From Pseudomonadota bacterium (GTDB lineage Bacteria > Pseudomonadota > Alphaproteobacteria > Reyranellales > Reyranellaceae): 64,000 nucleotides of DNA. Location: positions 17,980 to 81,979 of the forward strand of contig JAEZIF010000355.1 of NCBI GenBank assembly GCA_023416135.1. Direction: 5' to 3'. Below, in pieces: positions 49,073 through 58,584 of this stretch. A program made the translations under genes and the position numbers. Within the stretch, counting starts at the first letter, position 1. Each line of letters starts with the position of its first letter. Under the pieces are notes generated by a model. The model had not been told where the DNA came from and ran no database searches. It worked only from the letters and a program-made list of their open reading frames with translations.

Positions 49073-50156
49073 TTATCGCAGTTCGGCTCGGAAGACGGGC
49101 CGCTCGCCCCCGGGCTTCGCGGCGAGCCCGACACTGCGCGAAAAATCGACTTCCAGGAGCGGCTCCGGCAGCGCGCCGAGCCTCGTCGTCGCATGATCCT
49201 TGCCCAGGCGATAGACGGCGTAACGGTCCTCCCCCTCCTGCACCGACAGAAAGGCGGGATAGACGTCGAGCGGATCGAGGAAAAGCCGCTTGTCGCGCAT
49301 GGCAATGCGCCGGAACGACTTCAGATCGTCGGTCGGGACGTACAGCGCATCGCCGGCCAGCACCAGGAACGCGCCGTACTTGTCGGACCACACCGAAACG
49401 ATGGTCTCCCGCTCGTTCGCCGACGCAAAGTCGACGGCGCGCCATCCGCCGCCAGCGTGATCGCGACACCGCAGCACCTGCGGAGGCTTGTCGTCGACAA
49501 GGCCGGTCACGCAAAGCTGCTTGGCGGTGACGAAAGGCTCGAGCTGCGTAAAGCGGCCGGCAGGGGGAAGACGCCCGAAGCTTTGCAGGCCATCCGGCGA
49601 GAACCACAGACGATCGCCCAGCAGGCTGGCACCTTCCTCATGCATGTAGGGAAACGACGTGTAGAGGTACGTCGCCCCGGGCTTGCCGGGGACGAACAGC
49701 AGGCGCTGCACCTCAGGCGAGACGGCTTCGCCGACGACAGGTTGATCGCCCGCCTCCGCGCCCGATCGACTTTCCGGCAGCAGCCCTGCCAGCGGCCGCC
49801 GCCGTCGTGGCTGTGGTAAAGCAGCGGCATGAAACCCTGGCTGCGCGGCAGCGAGTACAGGTCGCCGCTGCGCGGATTGACGATCAGCCGATCCTTCGCG
49901 GGATAGATCGACGTCGCCGCGTGATAAGACCCGTCGTCGATCCGCATCCAGCTTTCGCCGCCGTCCCGAGATGCGAACAGGCCCTGCGTCTCGATGCCGA
50001 CCAGCAACTGCTTGCGCACCGGGTCATAGCCCCAGTTCGGCGGGTTATCGATGCTGGAGGTTCGCGGCACCTGAATAGTCTTGGCCGGAAGATCCTGAGC
50101 GGCGACGGCCGGCGTCCAGAGCGCCAGGAGAGCGAGCGCCCATCCGGCGATCTTCA
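49073..50156 (-). pseudogene. Secreted BNR/sialidase-like repeat protein with one frameshift
   Basis: The gene starts at ATG 50156 with a signal peptide (MKIAGWALALLALWTPAVAA) and carries Asp-box-like repeats (SRDGGESW; HSHDGGGRW). Near 49780 the frame breaks after GGGRWQG. The sequence resumes in another frame as LLPESRSGAEAGDQPVVGE and continues through VQRLLFVPGKPGATYLY to the stop at 49073. A single missing base in the GGCTGCTGCC stretch explains it. Corrected, it would be about 361 residues of beta-propeller. Function unknown. Confidence 0.7.
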
Positions 50157-50256
50157 TGGCTCCGCTTCGAAGGCGTGGGTCGAGAGTTTCTTCACGGCGG
50201 CAGGGACAATATGGTACGGGCCTTGTCGCCGTCCATTGCGCCGAAGGTCCCACCCG

Positions 50257-51714
50257 ATGTCCCTTGCCCTGCCGTTCCAGACCGCCAAGCAGCTCGCCGC
50301 CGCGGTCCGGAAGAAGAAGATCGGCTGCGTCGAGCTGCTCGACCTCTATCTCAAGCGCGTCGAGGCCTACAACCCCGAGCTCAACGCCATCGTCGCCACC
50401 GATATCGAGGGAGCGCGCAAGCGGGCCAAGGCCGCCGACAAGGCCGTGAAGGCGGGAAAGAAGCTCGGGCCATTGCACGGTGTGCCGATGACTATCAAAG
50501 AGTCCTACGACGTCGCCGGCTTCCCGACGACCTGGGGCCATCCCGCCTTCAAGGACACCCTGGTCAAGACCAACGCCGTGGTGGTGCAGCGCATGCTCGA
50601 TGCCGGCGTCATCCTGTTCGGCAAGACCAATGTGCCGCTGAATCTCGCCGACTGGCAGAGCTACAACGAGGTCTACGGCTCGACCAACAATCCGTGGGAC
50701 CTGTCGCGCACGCCGGGCGGCTCGTCGGGCGGCTCGGGTGCCGCGCTCGCCGCCGGACTGACCGGCATCGAAGCGGGCAGCGACATTGGCGGCTCGATCC
50801 GCAATCCGGCTTCGTACAACGGCGTGTGGGGCCACAAGCCGACCTGGGGCGTGGTTTCGCCGCGCGGCCATGCGCTGAACGGCCGCGTCGCCCAGGCCGA
50901 CATCAGCGTCTGCGGGCCGCTGGCGCGCGGCGCGGAGGATCTCGAGATCGCCATGGACGTGATGGCGGGCCCCGACGACATCGACGGCCGCGGCTGGACG
51001 CTCACGCTGCCGCGCTCAAGGAAGAAGAAACTGCGCGACTTCAAGGTCGCCGTGCTGCTTTCCGACCGCAATGCCGAGGTCGATCGCTCGGTGCAGTCGG
51101 CAATTCAGAAACTGGCCGATTTCCTGGGCAAGAAGAAGGTGAAGGTGAGCGACAAGGCGAAACCTGCCATCGACACCGCCGAGTTGGGCGACGTCTATGT
51201 CCGCATGCTGCGCGCGACGACGTCGGGGCGGCTCAGCGACGCCGAGTTCCAGGAGGCGCAACGCGACGTGGCGGCCCTGCCCGACGACGACCTGAGCTAT
51301 TTTGCCCAGATGCAGCGCGGCAACACGTTGTCCCATCGCGCCTGGACACAGCTCAACGAGAAGCGTCACCGCATGCGCCTGGCCTGGGATGCCTTCTTCA
51401 AGGACTACGACCTGATGATCGCGCCGGTGGCGCAGACCGCGGCCTTCCCGCACGATCAGAAAGGCATCCGCCACGAGCGCACGATCGTGGTGAACAACAA
51501 GAAGCTGCCGGTCGTCGACCAGATCTTCTGGGCGGGCTATGCCAGCATCACGTTGCTGCCGGCGACGGCCGCCCCTGTCGGCGAGACCAAGGAAGGGTTG
51601 CCGATCGGCGTGCAGATCATCGGGCCGCAGTTCGGCGACTACTCGACCATCGCCTTCGCCAAGCTGCTGGAGAAGGAATATCGCGGCTTCGAGCCGCCGC
51701 CGGCCTACGGCTGA
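50257..51714 (+). CDS. Amidase (amidase-signature family)
   Basis: A 485-residue Ser-cisSer-Lys hydrolase from ATG 50257 (MSLALPFQTAKQL). The catalytic triad is visible as Lys81 (MTIKESYD), Ser156 (GGSSGGSGAAL) and Ser180 (GSDIGGSIRNPA), with normal spacing. Upstream in-frame sequence to 49807 is non-homologous and antisense to the BNR gene. No GatCAB partners are present, so a catabolic amidase is more likely than the tRNA amidotransferase. It is followed 15 bp later by apt. Confidence 0.92.
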   Translation: MSLALPFQTAKQLAAAVRKKKIGCVELLDLYLKRVEAYNPELNAIVATDIEGARKRAKAADKAVKAGKKLGPLHGVPMTIKESYDVAGFPTTWGHPAFKDTLVKTNAVVVQRMLDAGVILFGKTNVPLNLADWQSYNEVYGSTNNPWDLSRTPGGSSGGSGAALAAGLTGIEAGSDIGGSIRNPASYNGVWGHKPTWGVVSPRGHALNGRVAQADISVCGPLARGAEDLEIAMDVMAGPDDIDGRGWTLTLPRSRKKKLRDFKVAVLLSDRNAEVDRSVQSAIQKLADFLGKKKVKVSDKAKPAIDTAELGDVYVRMLRATTSGRLSDAEFQEAQRDVAALPDDDLSYFAQMQRGNTLSHRAWTQLNEKRHRMRLAWDAFFKDYDLMIAPVAQTAAFPHDQKGIRHERTIVVNNKKLPVVDQIFWAGYASITLLPATAAPVGETKEGLPIGVQIIGPQFGDYSTIAFAKLLEKEYRGFEPPPAYG

Positions 51715-51729
51715 GAACCAGGAGACAGA

Positions 51730-52257
51730 ATGTCCATCGACATCGACCTCAAGAAGCACATCCGCTCGATCCCGGATTTCCCCAAGCCGGGCATCCTGTT
51801 CTACGACATCTCGACTCTGCTGGCGCACCCCAAGGCCTGGCACGTGACCATCGAGCGGCTGGCCGATCGGCTGCGGCCCTACAAGCCCGACGTGCTGGCC
51901 GGCATCGAATCGCGTGGCTTCCTGCTGGCTGCACCGCTCGCCATTGCCTTGGGCACCGGCTTCGTGATGCTGCGCAAGCAGGGCAAGCTGCCGGGCACCA
52001 CGGTGCGCCATACCTACGCGCTCGAATACGGCACCGATACGATCGAGATCCAGCAGGACGCCATCGGCAAGGGCACGCGCGTGGCGCTGGTCGATGATCT
52101 CCTGGCGACCGGCGGCACCATGGCGGCGGCGGTAACGCTTTTGGAGAATGTCGGCGGCGTCGTGCCGGCCGCCGCCTGCATCGTCGAGCTCACCTTCCTC
52201 GAAGGCCGCAAGAAGCTGAAGGTCCCGGTCGAGACGTTGCTGCAGTACGACAGTTAG
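51730..52257 (+). CDS. apt: Adenine phosphoribosyltransferase
   Basis: A 175-residue purine-salvage enzyme that makes AMP from adenine and PRPP. The N-terminal [18 protein letters not shown] and [13 protein letters not shown] match APT. The PRPP-binding motif is [16 protein letters not shown] (residues about 118-133), and the C-terminal [11 protein letters not shown] is present. AGGAGA lies 6 bases before the ATG. Length is exactly that of the family. Confidence 0.96.
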   Translation: MSIDIDLKKHIRSIPDFPKPGILFYDISTLLAHPKAWHVTIERLADRLRPYKPDVLAGIESRGFLLAAPLAIALGTGFVMLRKQGKLPGTTVRHTYALEYGTDTIEIQQDAIGKGTRVALVDDLLATGGTMAAAVTLLENVGGVVPAAACIVELTFLEGRKKLKVPVETLLQYDS

Positions 52258-52292
52258 ATCATGCCCGGTGAAACAAGCACTGCTCGAGCGCC

Positions 52293-52754
52293 CTAGTCCC
52301 GCTGGTCGACGCGGTTGAAGGCGCCCACGCCGTCCGGCAGCACGGCGAAGGTCGACAGCGCCTGGGCGATCGGCTCTTCCGAGCCGTCGACGAAGAAGTC
52401 GACCTCGCCGAAAGCCGTCGTGCGGCCGAGCTTCCTCACGCGCGCCACCGCGATCACGTCTTGCCGCACTGCAGCACGCAGGAAGTTGGTGGTCAGGGAG
52501 ATCGTCGCCAGGGTGGCAAAGCGGCCGAGCCTTTCGCAGATCGCCAGCACCATGATGGTGTCGGCCATGGCCATCATCGCCTGCCCCACCACGACGCCAC
52601 CGGGACGCGCGATATGATCGCCATAGGGCAGGCGAAGCCGCACATTGTCGTCGGAAAGATGCTCGGCCCTGAGCTTCAGGTCCCAGATCCAGGGTCCGAA
52701 ATTGCCGCCGGGGGAGAGTTGCGCCTGCGCCGTCTCTAACGTGAAGAATCCCAT
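52293..52754 (-). CDS. PaaI-type hotdog thioesterase
   Basis: A 153-residue hotdog-fold protein. The family pattern of a central helix next to a catalytic loop is seen in RPGGVVVGQAMMAMADTIMV, and the following strand ATISLTTNFLRAA matches acyl-CoA thioesterases of the PaaI/4HBT superfamily. Substrate acyl group unknown. It is convergent with apt and divergent from the DUF2817 gene. Confidence 0.83.
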   Translation of the reverse strand: MGFFTLETAQAQLSPGGNFGPWIWDLKLRAEHLSDDNVRLRLPYGDHIARPGGVVVGQAMMAMADTIMVLAICERLGRFATLATISLTTNFLRAAVRQDVIAVARVRKLGRTTAFGEVDFFVDGSEEPIAQALSTFAVLPDGVGAFNRVDQRD

Positions 52755-52791
52755 GTCCCGGGCATGCTAGCATGGCGGACGGAGGATTTAG

Positions 52792-53883
52792 ATGGTTTCT
52801 GTACCCGAGTGCTTTTCCGAGAGCTACGCCGAGGCGCGGCCCAAGTTCTGCGGCGCGGCGGCCGCCAGCGGCGGCGAGATCCGCTCGTGGCTCAACCCCA
52901 AGGGTCGTGGCCCCGGCGGCGAGGCGTTGTATCTCGACACTGCCCGCTTCGGTCCGCCCGACGCGCCGAACATGCTGGTGCTGATCGCCGGCACGCATGG
53001 CGTGGAAGGCCATTGTGGCTCGGGCGCGGAGATCGCCTGGCTGCACAACGGCGGGCCCGACGCGCTGCCCAAGGACACCGGCGCGCTGCTGATCCACGCC
53101 ATCAACCCGCACGGCTTTGCCTGGACGCGGCGCGTCACCGAGGACAACGTCGACCTCAATCGCAACTTCGTCGACCACGACAAGGCCTATCCGAAGAACG
53201 AAGGCTACATCGCCCTGGCCGACGCCATCCTGCCCGGCGCCTGGAACGAGGAAACTCTCGCCGAGACCGACCGCGCGTTCGCCGCATACGCCCAGAAGCA
53301 TGGCGCGTTCGGCTTGCAGGGTGCGCTCACCGGCGGCCAGTACACTCATGCCGACGGCATCTTCTTCGGCGGCAACAAGCCGACCTGGAGCAATCGCACC
53401 TTGCGTGCCATCGCCCGCACCGAGCTTTCGCAGGCACGGCAGGTCGCCGTGATCGATTTCCATACCGGATTGGGCCCGTTCGGCCACGGTGAACTCATCT
53501 GCGCGGTGCCGCCCACGGCGAAGTCCTTCCCACGCGCCAAGGCGTGGTACGGCGACGAGATGACCTCGCCCGAAGGCGGCACCTCGACCTCGGCGATCGT
53601 GGTCGGCATCATGACCGACGCCTTTCCGCAGGAACTGCCGGATGCCCAGGTGACGCCGATCGCCATCGAGTACGGCACCTATGCCGTGCCCGAGGTGCTG
53701 CGCGCGGTGCGCGCCGACAACTGGCTGCATCAGCGCGGCGAACTCGGCTCGGCGCAGGCGCGGGAGCTCAAGGCCGACATGAAGGAACGCTTCTTCCCGT
53801 CCGGCGACAGGTGGCGGGAGATGGTGTGGGCTCGCGCCGACCAGACGATCGGCTGGGCGTTGCGGGGAATGCAAGGCGCATGA
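52792..53883 (+). CDS. DUF2817 M14-like metallopeptidase family protein
   Basis: A 363-residue protein of the zinc carboxypeptidase superfamily (DUF2817). The metal-binding HxxE pattern is in AGTHGVEGHCGSGAE near residue 63. The substrate-binding Arg region is NVDLNRNFVDHD, and the second His is in VIDFHTGLGPFG. There is no signal peptide. A GGAGG lies upstream of the ATG. True peptidase activity is unproven for this family. Confidence 0.87.
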   Translation: MVSVPECFSESYAEARPKFCGAAAASGGEIRSWLNPKGRGPGGEALYLDTARFGPPDAPNMLVLIAGTHGVEGHCGSGAEIAWLHNGGPDALPKDTGALLIHAINPHGFAWTRRVTEDNVDLNRNFVDHDKAYPKNEGYIALADAILPGAWNEETLAETDRAFAAYAQKHGAFGLQGALTGGQYTHADGIFFGGNKPTWSNRTLRAIARTELSQARQVAVIDFHTGLGPFGHGELICAVPPTAKSFPRAKAWYGDEMTSPEGGTSTSAIVVGIMTDAFPQELPDAQVTPIAIEYGTYAVPEVLRAVRADNWLHQRGELGSAQARELKADMKERFFPSGDRWREMVWARADQTIGWALRGMQGA

Positions 53884-53913
53884 GGAGGCCGCAGAGAGGG
53901 TCGTGAGGATGGG

Positions 53914-55728
53914 ATGAGCATCGTCACGCCCGGCGAGAACCCGGCCAGGCAACGGCTGCGCAAGGCCCTGCAGCGCGCGCCGCTGTTTGCCGATCTCGAG
54001 GCGCACAGCATGGCAGCGGTCGAGCGCGAGCTGACGCTGCTGGTGCTGCCGGGCGGCGCGCCGCTGTTCCGCCAGGGCGAGCCGGCCGACGCCGTCTATG
54101 TCGTGGCAAGCGGCTGCCTCGGCGTGTTCCGTCACGAGGACGAGGACAGCATCGACGAGCCGCTGCTGATGGCCGAGATCCCGCCCGGCAACATCGTCGG
54201 CGAGATGTCGCTCCTGTCGAACGGCCAGCGCACGCGCAGCGTCGCGGCTCTTCGCGACAGCGAAGTCTGGCGCCTGGCTCGCGGCAGCTTCGACAAATTG
54301 ACGGCGCGGCACCCCGAAGTGCTGCCGACCCTGATGCGCAGCGTCGCCGTCCGCAACGCCATGGGGCCGACCAAGCGCCGTCGCCAGCCGCGCACCTTCG
54401 CCATCCTGCCGACCGGCGTCTCGACGCCGGCGGCGCGCTTCGCGGTGATGCTGACGAGCGCACTCGGGCGGATCGGCAGCCAGGTGCAGATGCTGGGGCC
54501 CGAATCGATGGACCGCGATCCGGAGTGGTTCGCGCGTTGCGAGACCGAATCCTCGTTCGTGCTCTATCGCGCCGATCCCACGGCGACCGAATGGACCGAA
54601 CTCTGCCTGCGCCAGGCCGACTGCCTTGTCGTGGTGCGCGCGGCCGATGACGACCAGCCCACCCGCATTCCCTTCGAGATCGAGACCGCGCAGTCGGGCG
54701 CGGTGTTCCACCGCCGTCGCGAGATGGTGCTTTTGCACGAAGGCCACGATCCCCAGCCGGGATCGACGGCGCCGATGCTGGCAGGCGGGATGTACGGCCA
54801 GCACCATCACGTGCGGCTCGATATCCATGCCGATGTCGACCGGCTGGCGCGGCTGCTGACCGGCCATGCGGTCGGCGTCGTCATGGCGGGCGGCGGCGCG
54901 CGCGCCTTCACCCATATCGGTGTCATCAAGGCGCTGCGCGCGGCGGGCGTGCCGGTCGACCAGGTCGGCGGCACCAGCATGGGCGCGATCGTGGCGGCGA
55001 GTGTCGCCTCGCGCTGGAGTGACGAAGAGATCACGGATCACTTCCGCAAGGCCTTCGTGAATAACAATCCGCTCAGCGATTACACCCTGCCGCTGATCTC
55101 GCTCTATGCCGGCCGCAAGGTCACGCGGCTGCTGCGCACGTCGTTCGGCGACAAGGAGATCGAGGACCTGATCCTGCCGTTCTACTGCGTCACGGCGAAC
55201 CTCACGACTTCGAACGCCGACGTCCACACGGTCGGCAAGCTGTGGCGCTGGCTGCGCGCCTCGGTGGCGATCCCGGGCGTCATCCCGCCATTCAACGAGG
55301 CGGGCGAGGTCCATGTCGATGGCGGCGTCATCGACAATTTCCCGGTGCGCACGATGCGCCGCACGGGACGCGGCGCGACTATCGGCGTCGACATCGACAC
55401 CGGCGGCGCGCTGGCGGCAGGAGCCAACGTCATGGAGCCGTGGTCGGCCTGGCAGTTTTTCCGCCGCCTCATCTGGAAGCGCAACGAGACGCTGCCGATC
55501 CCCTCGATCGTCGCCATCCTGCTGCGCTCCGCCCTGGTCGCCAGCGCCGCGCGTGCTGCCGAAGACCGCCAGGCCGCCGACCTCCTGATCGTGCCGCCGA
55601 TGACCCACATCGACCTGCTCGACTGGACGAGCTTCGATGCCGCCATCGAGGTCGGTTATCGCACCACCATGGAAGCCCTCGACAAGGCCAAGACCACGCC
55701 TGCAGGAGCTCGTCTCTTCCTCGCTTGA
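53914..55728 (+). CDS. Cyclic nucleotide-binding domain / patatin-like phospholipase fusion (NTE type)
   Basis: A 604-residue protein combining an N-terminal cyclic-nucleotide-binding fold (about 15-140; LFRQGEPADAVYVVASGCLG, NIVGEMSLLSNGQRTRSV) with a C-terminal patatin lipase domain (about 320-520). The patatin part has VMAGGGARAFTHIGVIKAL, the nucleophile Ser355 in GGTSMGAIV and Asp469 in DGGVIDNFPV. This matches bacterial neuropathy-target-esterase-like phospholipases, probably membrane-associated. Control of lipase activity by the regulatory domain is expected from the family but not shown here. Confidence 0.92.
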   Translation: MSIVTPGENPARQRLRKALQRAPLFADLEAHSMAAVERELTLLVLPGGAPLFRQGEPADAVYVVASGCLGVFRHEDEDSIDEPLLMAEIPPGNIVGEMSLLSNGQRTRSVAALRDSEVWRLARGSFDKLTARHPEVLPTLMRSVAVRNAMGPTKRRRQPRTFAILPTGVSTPAARFAVMLTSALGRIGSQVQMLGPESMDRDPEWFARCETESSFVLYRADPTATEWTELCLRQADCLVVVRAADDDQPTRIPFEIETAQSGAVFHRRREMVLLHEGHDPQPGSTAPMLAGGMYGQHHHVRLDIHADVDRLARLLTGHAVGVVMAGGGARAFTHIGVIKALRAAGVPVDQVGGTSMGAIVAASVASRWSDEEITDHFRKAFVNNNPLSDYTLPLISLYAGRKVTRLLRTSFGDKEIEDLILPFYCVTANLTTSNADVHTVGKLWRWLRASVAIPGVIPPFNEAGEVHVDGGVIDNFPVRTMRRTGRGATIGVDIDTGGALAAGANVMEPWSAWQFFRRLIWKRNETLPIPSIVAILLRSALVASAARAAEDRQAADLLIVPPMTHIDLLDWTSFDAAIEVGYRTTMEALDKAKTTPAGARLFLA

Positions 55729-55761
55729 CAGGTCCATGAGGGGCCGCTCTTATTTCACCGA

Positions 55762-56136
55762 ATGGTTAATAAAGGCTTCGATCGGCTGAGCACCACGCTC
55801 CATGCGCTGAGCGATCCGACGCGGCGCGCCATCCTGGCGCGCCTGGCGCTGGGGGAAAGCGCAGTCGGTGAGCTGGCCGAGCCGTTCGACATGACCCTGC
55901 CCGCGATCTCCAAGCACCTGAAGGTCCTGGAGCGCGCCGGCCTGATCGCGCGCGGCCGCGAGGCGCAGCGCAGGCCCTGCCGGCTCGCGGCCGAACCCCT
56001 GCGCGAGGTGCTGGAATGGGTCTCCGACTACCGCCAATTCTGGGATCAACGGCTCGATAGGCTCGAAGCCTACCTGGAGAGCGGTCCTGGCAAAACCCAG
56101 GGGAAAGGAAAGAAGCGTGCACGCAAACGCAGATGA
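55762..56136 (+). CDS. ArsR-family transcriptional repressor
   Basis: A 124-residue winged-helix protein: LSDPTRRAILARLALGESAVGEL, then PFDMTLPAISKHLKVLERAGL as the recognition helix, and a very basic tail (GKGKKRARKRR). There is no Cys metal-binding motif, so it belongs to the group paired with AHSA1 proteins rather than metal sensors. It overlaps the AHSA1 gene by 20 bp and heads a four-gene operon (regulator, AHSA1, NTF2, MFS), which it probably controls. Confidence 0.92.
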   Translation: MVNKGFDRLSTTLHALSDPTRRAILARLALGESAVGELAEPFDMTLPAISKHLKVLERAGLIARGREAQRRPCRLAAEPLREVLEWVSDYRQFWDQRLDRLEAYLESGPGKTQGKGKKRARKRR

Positions 56137-56605
56137 CACGCTGCCGACGGTTCGCGACTTCACGCTGACCCGCCGTTTCAAGGCGCCGCGGCCGGTGGTC
56201 TTCCGCGCTTTCGTCGACCCCGGGCACATGCAGCATTGGTGGGCGCCGCGCGGCTTCACGATGCTCTCCTGCGCACTCGACCTGCGCGAGGGCGGCGCCT
56301 GGCGCATGCGCATCAAATCCGACGAGAGCGGCGCCATCCAGACGGAGGTCGGCGTCTATCGCGAGATCCGTGAGCCCGAGCGGCTCTCCTTCACCCACGC
56401 CTGGGTGCGCGGCAACGGCACGCTGACGCCGACCACGCTCGTCACCGTACGCTTCACCGAGTGGAGGGCTGGCGCCCGTGGCGGAACGGAGGTGAGCTTC
56501 CACCAGGAAGACTTCGCCAGCGCGGCGGCCTGCCAATCGCACGAGGAAGGCTGGTCGACCTCGCTCGACAAGCTCGCGGCCTATTTCGGAAAGGGAAAGC
56601 CATGA
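56117..56605 (+). CDS. SRPBCC/AHSA1 domain protein
   Basis: A 162-residue START-like lipid/ligand-binding fold with a GTG start inside the ArsR gene. Typical segments are LTRRFKAPRPVVFRAFVDPGHM, HWWAPRGFTMLSCALDLREGG, and SFHQEDFASAAACQSHEEGW at the C-terminal helix. Proteins of this kind beside ArsR repressors are common, but their ligands are mostly unknown. Its stop overlaps the next ATG as ATGA. Confidence 0.88.
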   Translation: MHANADDTLPTVRDFTLTRRFKAPRPVVFRAFVDPGHMQHWWAPRGFTMLSCALDLREGGAWRMRIKSDESGAIQTEVGVYREIREPERLSFTHAWVRGNGTLTPTTLVTVRFTEWRAGARGGTEVSFHQEDFASAAACQSHEEGWSTSLDKLAAYFGKGKP

Positions 56606-56964
56606 CCCAGTCATCGCATCTCGCAACCCTGAGCGAGCTCAACCACAACTATGTGCGCTCGGTCGACCAGGCCGACGTCACATGGTTCGACCGGCACCTC
56701 GCCCAGGATTTCATGAACATCAATCCCGACGGCACGCGGCTCGACCGCGCCGCTTTCCTGGCTCAGATCGGCCGCGGCTCGGTGGTGAAGGACATCCGCG
56801 AGCATGACGTGAAGATTCGCCTGCTGGGCGACTACGCCGTCATCCATGCCCGCACCTCGTACCAGAAGCCCGACGGCACCCAGGGAGCCGGCTGGTACAC
56901 CGACGACTGGCAGCTCCAGCCGGAGGGCTGGCGCTGCGTCTCCGCACACGTCAGCCGCTCGTAA
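56602..56964 (+). CDS. NTF2-like (DUF4440) protein
   Basis: A 120-residue protein starting at ATG 56602, overlapping the AHSA1 stop (ATGA). The sequence has NHNYVRSVDQADVTWFDRHL, DFMNINPDGTRLDRAAFL and YTDDWQLQPEGWRCVSAHVS, the DUF4440/NTF2 pattern. Function unknown. It is 8 bp upstream of the MFS gene in the same operon. Confidence 0.85.
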   Translation: MTQSSHLATLSELNHNYVRSVDQADVTWFDRHLAQDFMNINPDGTRLDRAAFLAQIGRGSVVKDIREHDVKIRLLGDYAVIHARTSYQKPDGTQGAGWYTDDWQLQPEGWRCVSAHVSRS

Positions 56965-56972
56965 ACCACAAA

Positions 56973-58142
56973 GTGTCCGTCGACGCCGGCTGGCGGGTCG
57001 TCTTCGCCTGCTTCTTGTCCGCCGTGTTCGCCTGGGGTTTCGGCTTCTATGCGCACGGCATCTATCTGGTCGAGCTGCAGAAGGCACGCGGCTGGTCGAC
57101 CGGGCTGATCTCCTCGATCGTCACCGGCCACTACGTGCTGGGCGCCCTGCTGCTGCCGCGCATCGCCTGGGCCATCGGTCGCTTCGGTCCGCGCATTGTC
57201 TTCCTCTCCGGCCTCTCGATCACCGCCGCCGCGCTGCTCGCCCTGCCGTCGGCCAGCGAACCGTGGCAGCTCGCCCTGCTCTACGCGCTGATGGCACCGG
57301 GCTGGAACGCGACCAGCGTGGCGCCGATCGCGGCCACCGTCGGCCAGTGGTTCGACCGCAAGCGCGGCCTTGCCCTCAACCTCGCGCTGAGCGGCGCCAC
57401 GGTGGCGGGCCTGGTGGTGGCGCCCGCCCTGCTCGCCGTCATTCCCGCGCTGGGCTTCGCCAGTGCCGAGCGACTGCTGGTGGTGATCGGCGTCGCAGTC
57501 GCCGGCACCGCGGTGGCGCTGTTCGTGCGCCGTGGCCCGCTGTCGCCCGGGCCCGCGGCACCGCCGCGAAACACGCTGGCGCCCATCAAGCACTGGCGCT
57601 TCTGGAGCATCTCGGCGCCCTTCGCCTTCGTGCTGACCAGCCAGGTCGGCTTCCTCACCCACCTCGTGCCGCTGATCGCGGGCCGCAGCGGCGTCGACCC
57701 CGGTCTCGCGGTCGGCATCAACGCCCTGATGGCCTTGGTCGGCCGCGTCGTGCTGGGCTTCGTCATCGACCGGCTCGAGCCGCGACGCGCCTCGGCGCTT
57801 TCCTTCCTGGTCCAGGTCGCAGCCATCGCCGTGTTGGCCCGCGCCGATCAGCCGGCGGTGATCTACGGAGCCTGCGCCGTCTACGGCTTCTCGGTCGGCA
57901 ACAACATCACGCTGTCGCCCTTGATCATCCAGCGCGAGTACGCCGCCGCCGACTTCCCCGCCATCGTGGCGCTGTCGACGGCGGTGGTGCAGATCCTCTA
58001 CGCCTTCGGGCCCGGCCTGCTCGGCGTCCTGCGCGATGCCTTCGGCGGTTATGGCGTGCCGCTCGCGGTCTGCCTGGCGCTGAACCTCGCCGCCTCGGCC
58101 GTGATCCTGATTCGGCCACGCCATATCAACTCAAGAACTTGA
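56973..58142 (+). CDS. MFS transporter
   Basis: A 389-residue major facilitator protein with a GTG start (VSVDAGWRVVFACFLSAVF). Twelve hydrophobic helices are evident, with the cytoplasmic Arg/Asp-rich loop (FDRKRGLALN) typical of MFS and a loop before the second half (RRGPLSPGPAAPPRN). It belongs to the same subgroup as the frameshifted gene at 19021 (shared GWRVV and FGFYxxxxYL patterns). It is the last gene of the ArsR operon. Its 3' end overlaps the convergent DUF2000 gene by 17 bp. Substrate unknown. Confidence 0.9.
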   Translation: MSVDAGWRVVFACFLSAVFAWGFGFYAHGIYLVELQKARGWSTGLISSIVTGHYVLGALLLPRIAWAIGRFGPRIVFLSGLSITAAALLALPSASEPWQLALLYALMAPGWNATSVAPIAATVGQWFDRKRGLALNLALSGATVAGLVVAPALLAVIPALGFASAERLLVVIGVAVAGTAVALFVRRGPLSPGPAAPPRNTLAPIKHWRFWSISAPFAFVLTSQVGFLTHLVPLIAGRSGVDPGLAVGINALMALVGRVVLGFVIDRLEPRRASALSFLVQVAAIAVLARADQPAVIYGACAVYGFSVGNNITLSPLIIQREYAAADFPAIVALSTAVVQILYAFGPGLLGVLRDAFGGYGVPLAVCLALNLAASAVILIRPRHINSRT

Positions 58143-58536
58143 GCTTGTTGACCACCTTGTCGATCACCTTGCGCGGCCCGTGCACGCCGATGCCGACGAA
58201 GTCGAGCGCTTCGGCGTCGGCCGCCTCGACGGTGGCGCGGTTGTCGGCGTCGTTGGTGGTCTTGAACATCGCGTCGATATAGATCGCCGGTCGAAGGTCG
58301 CGCGACAGGGCACGCTGGTGGGTGCGGCGCAGCTCGTCGAGCGAGGCGCCATAGACGAAGACCGGCTCGCGCACCAAAGCGCTGTACAAGCGGCCGGCGG
58401 CGTCACGGTAGGGCTCCCCGACCATCTCGGGGTTGCTCGCCATCAATCCACCGGTCAGGAAGGCCGCCACGTTGGCCATCTGCCAGGCGGCGAGGTCGGT
58501 GCGCAGAATCAACGCGGTCTTGGTGTCGTAGATCAT
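58126..58536 (-). CDS. DUF2000 family protein
   Basis: A protein of 136 residues, start chosen at ATG 58536 (MIYDTKTALILRTDLAAWQ); ATGs at 58545 and 58554 are in frame. It contains GEPYRDAAGRLYSALVREPVFVY (residues about 45-68), RRTHQRALSR and a C-terminal FVGIGVHGPRKVIDKVV, the DUF2000 pattern (peptidyl-tRNA hydrolase-like fold). It is divergent from an AraC regulator across 48 bp, a pairing often seen for this family. Confidence 0.83.
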   Translation of the reverse strand: MIYDTKTALILRTDLAAWQMANVAAFLTGGLMASNPEMVGEPYRDAAGRLYSALVREPVFVYGASLDELRRTHQRALSRDLRPAIYIDAMFKTTNDADNRATVEAADAEALDFVGIGVHGPRKVIDKVVNKLKFLS

Positions 58537-58584
58537 GCGCCCCATATCAGGCATGCTGACGGGGGACGTCTTGAACGTTTGTGC

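Noticed and set aside
51016..55737. A 1573-codon minus-strand frame opposite the amidase, apt, DUF2817 and patatin genes
   Set aside because: It crosses five convincing genes, and shows low-complexity composition and no family motif.
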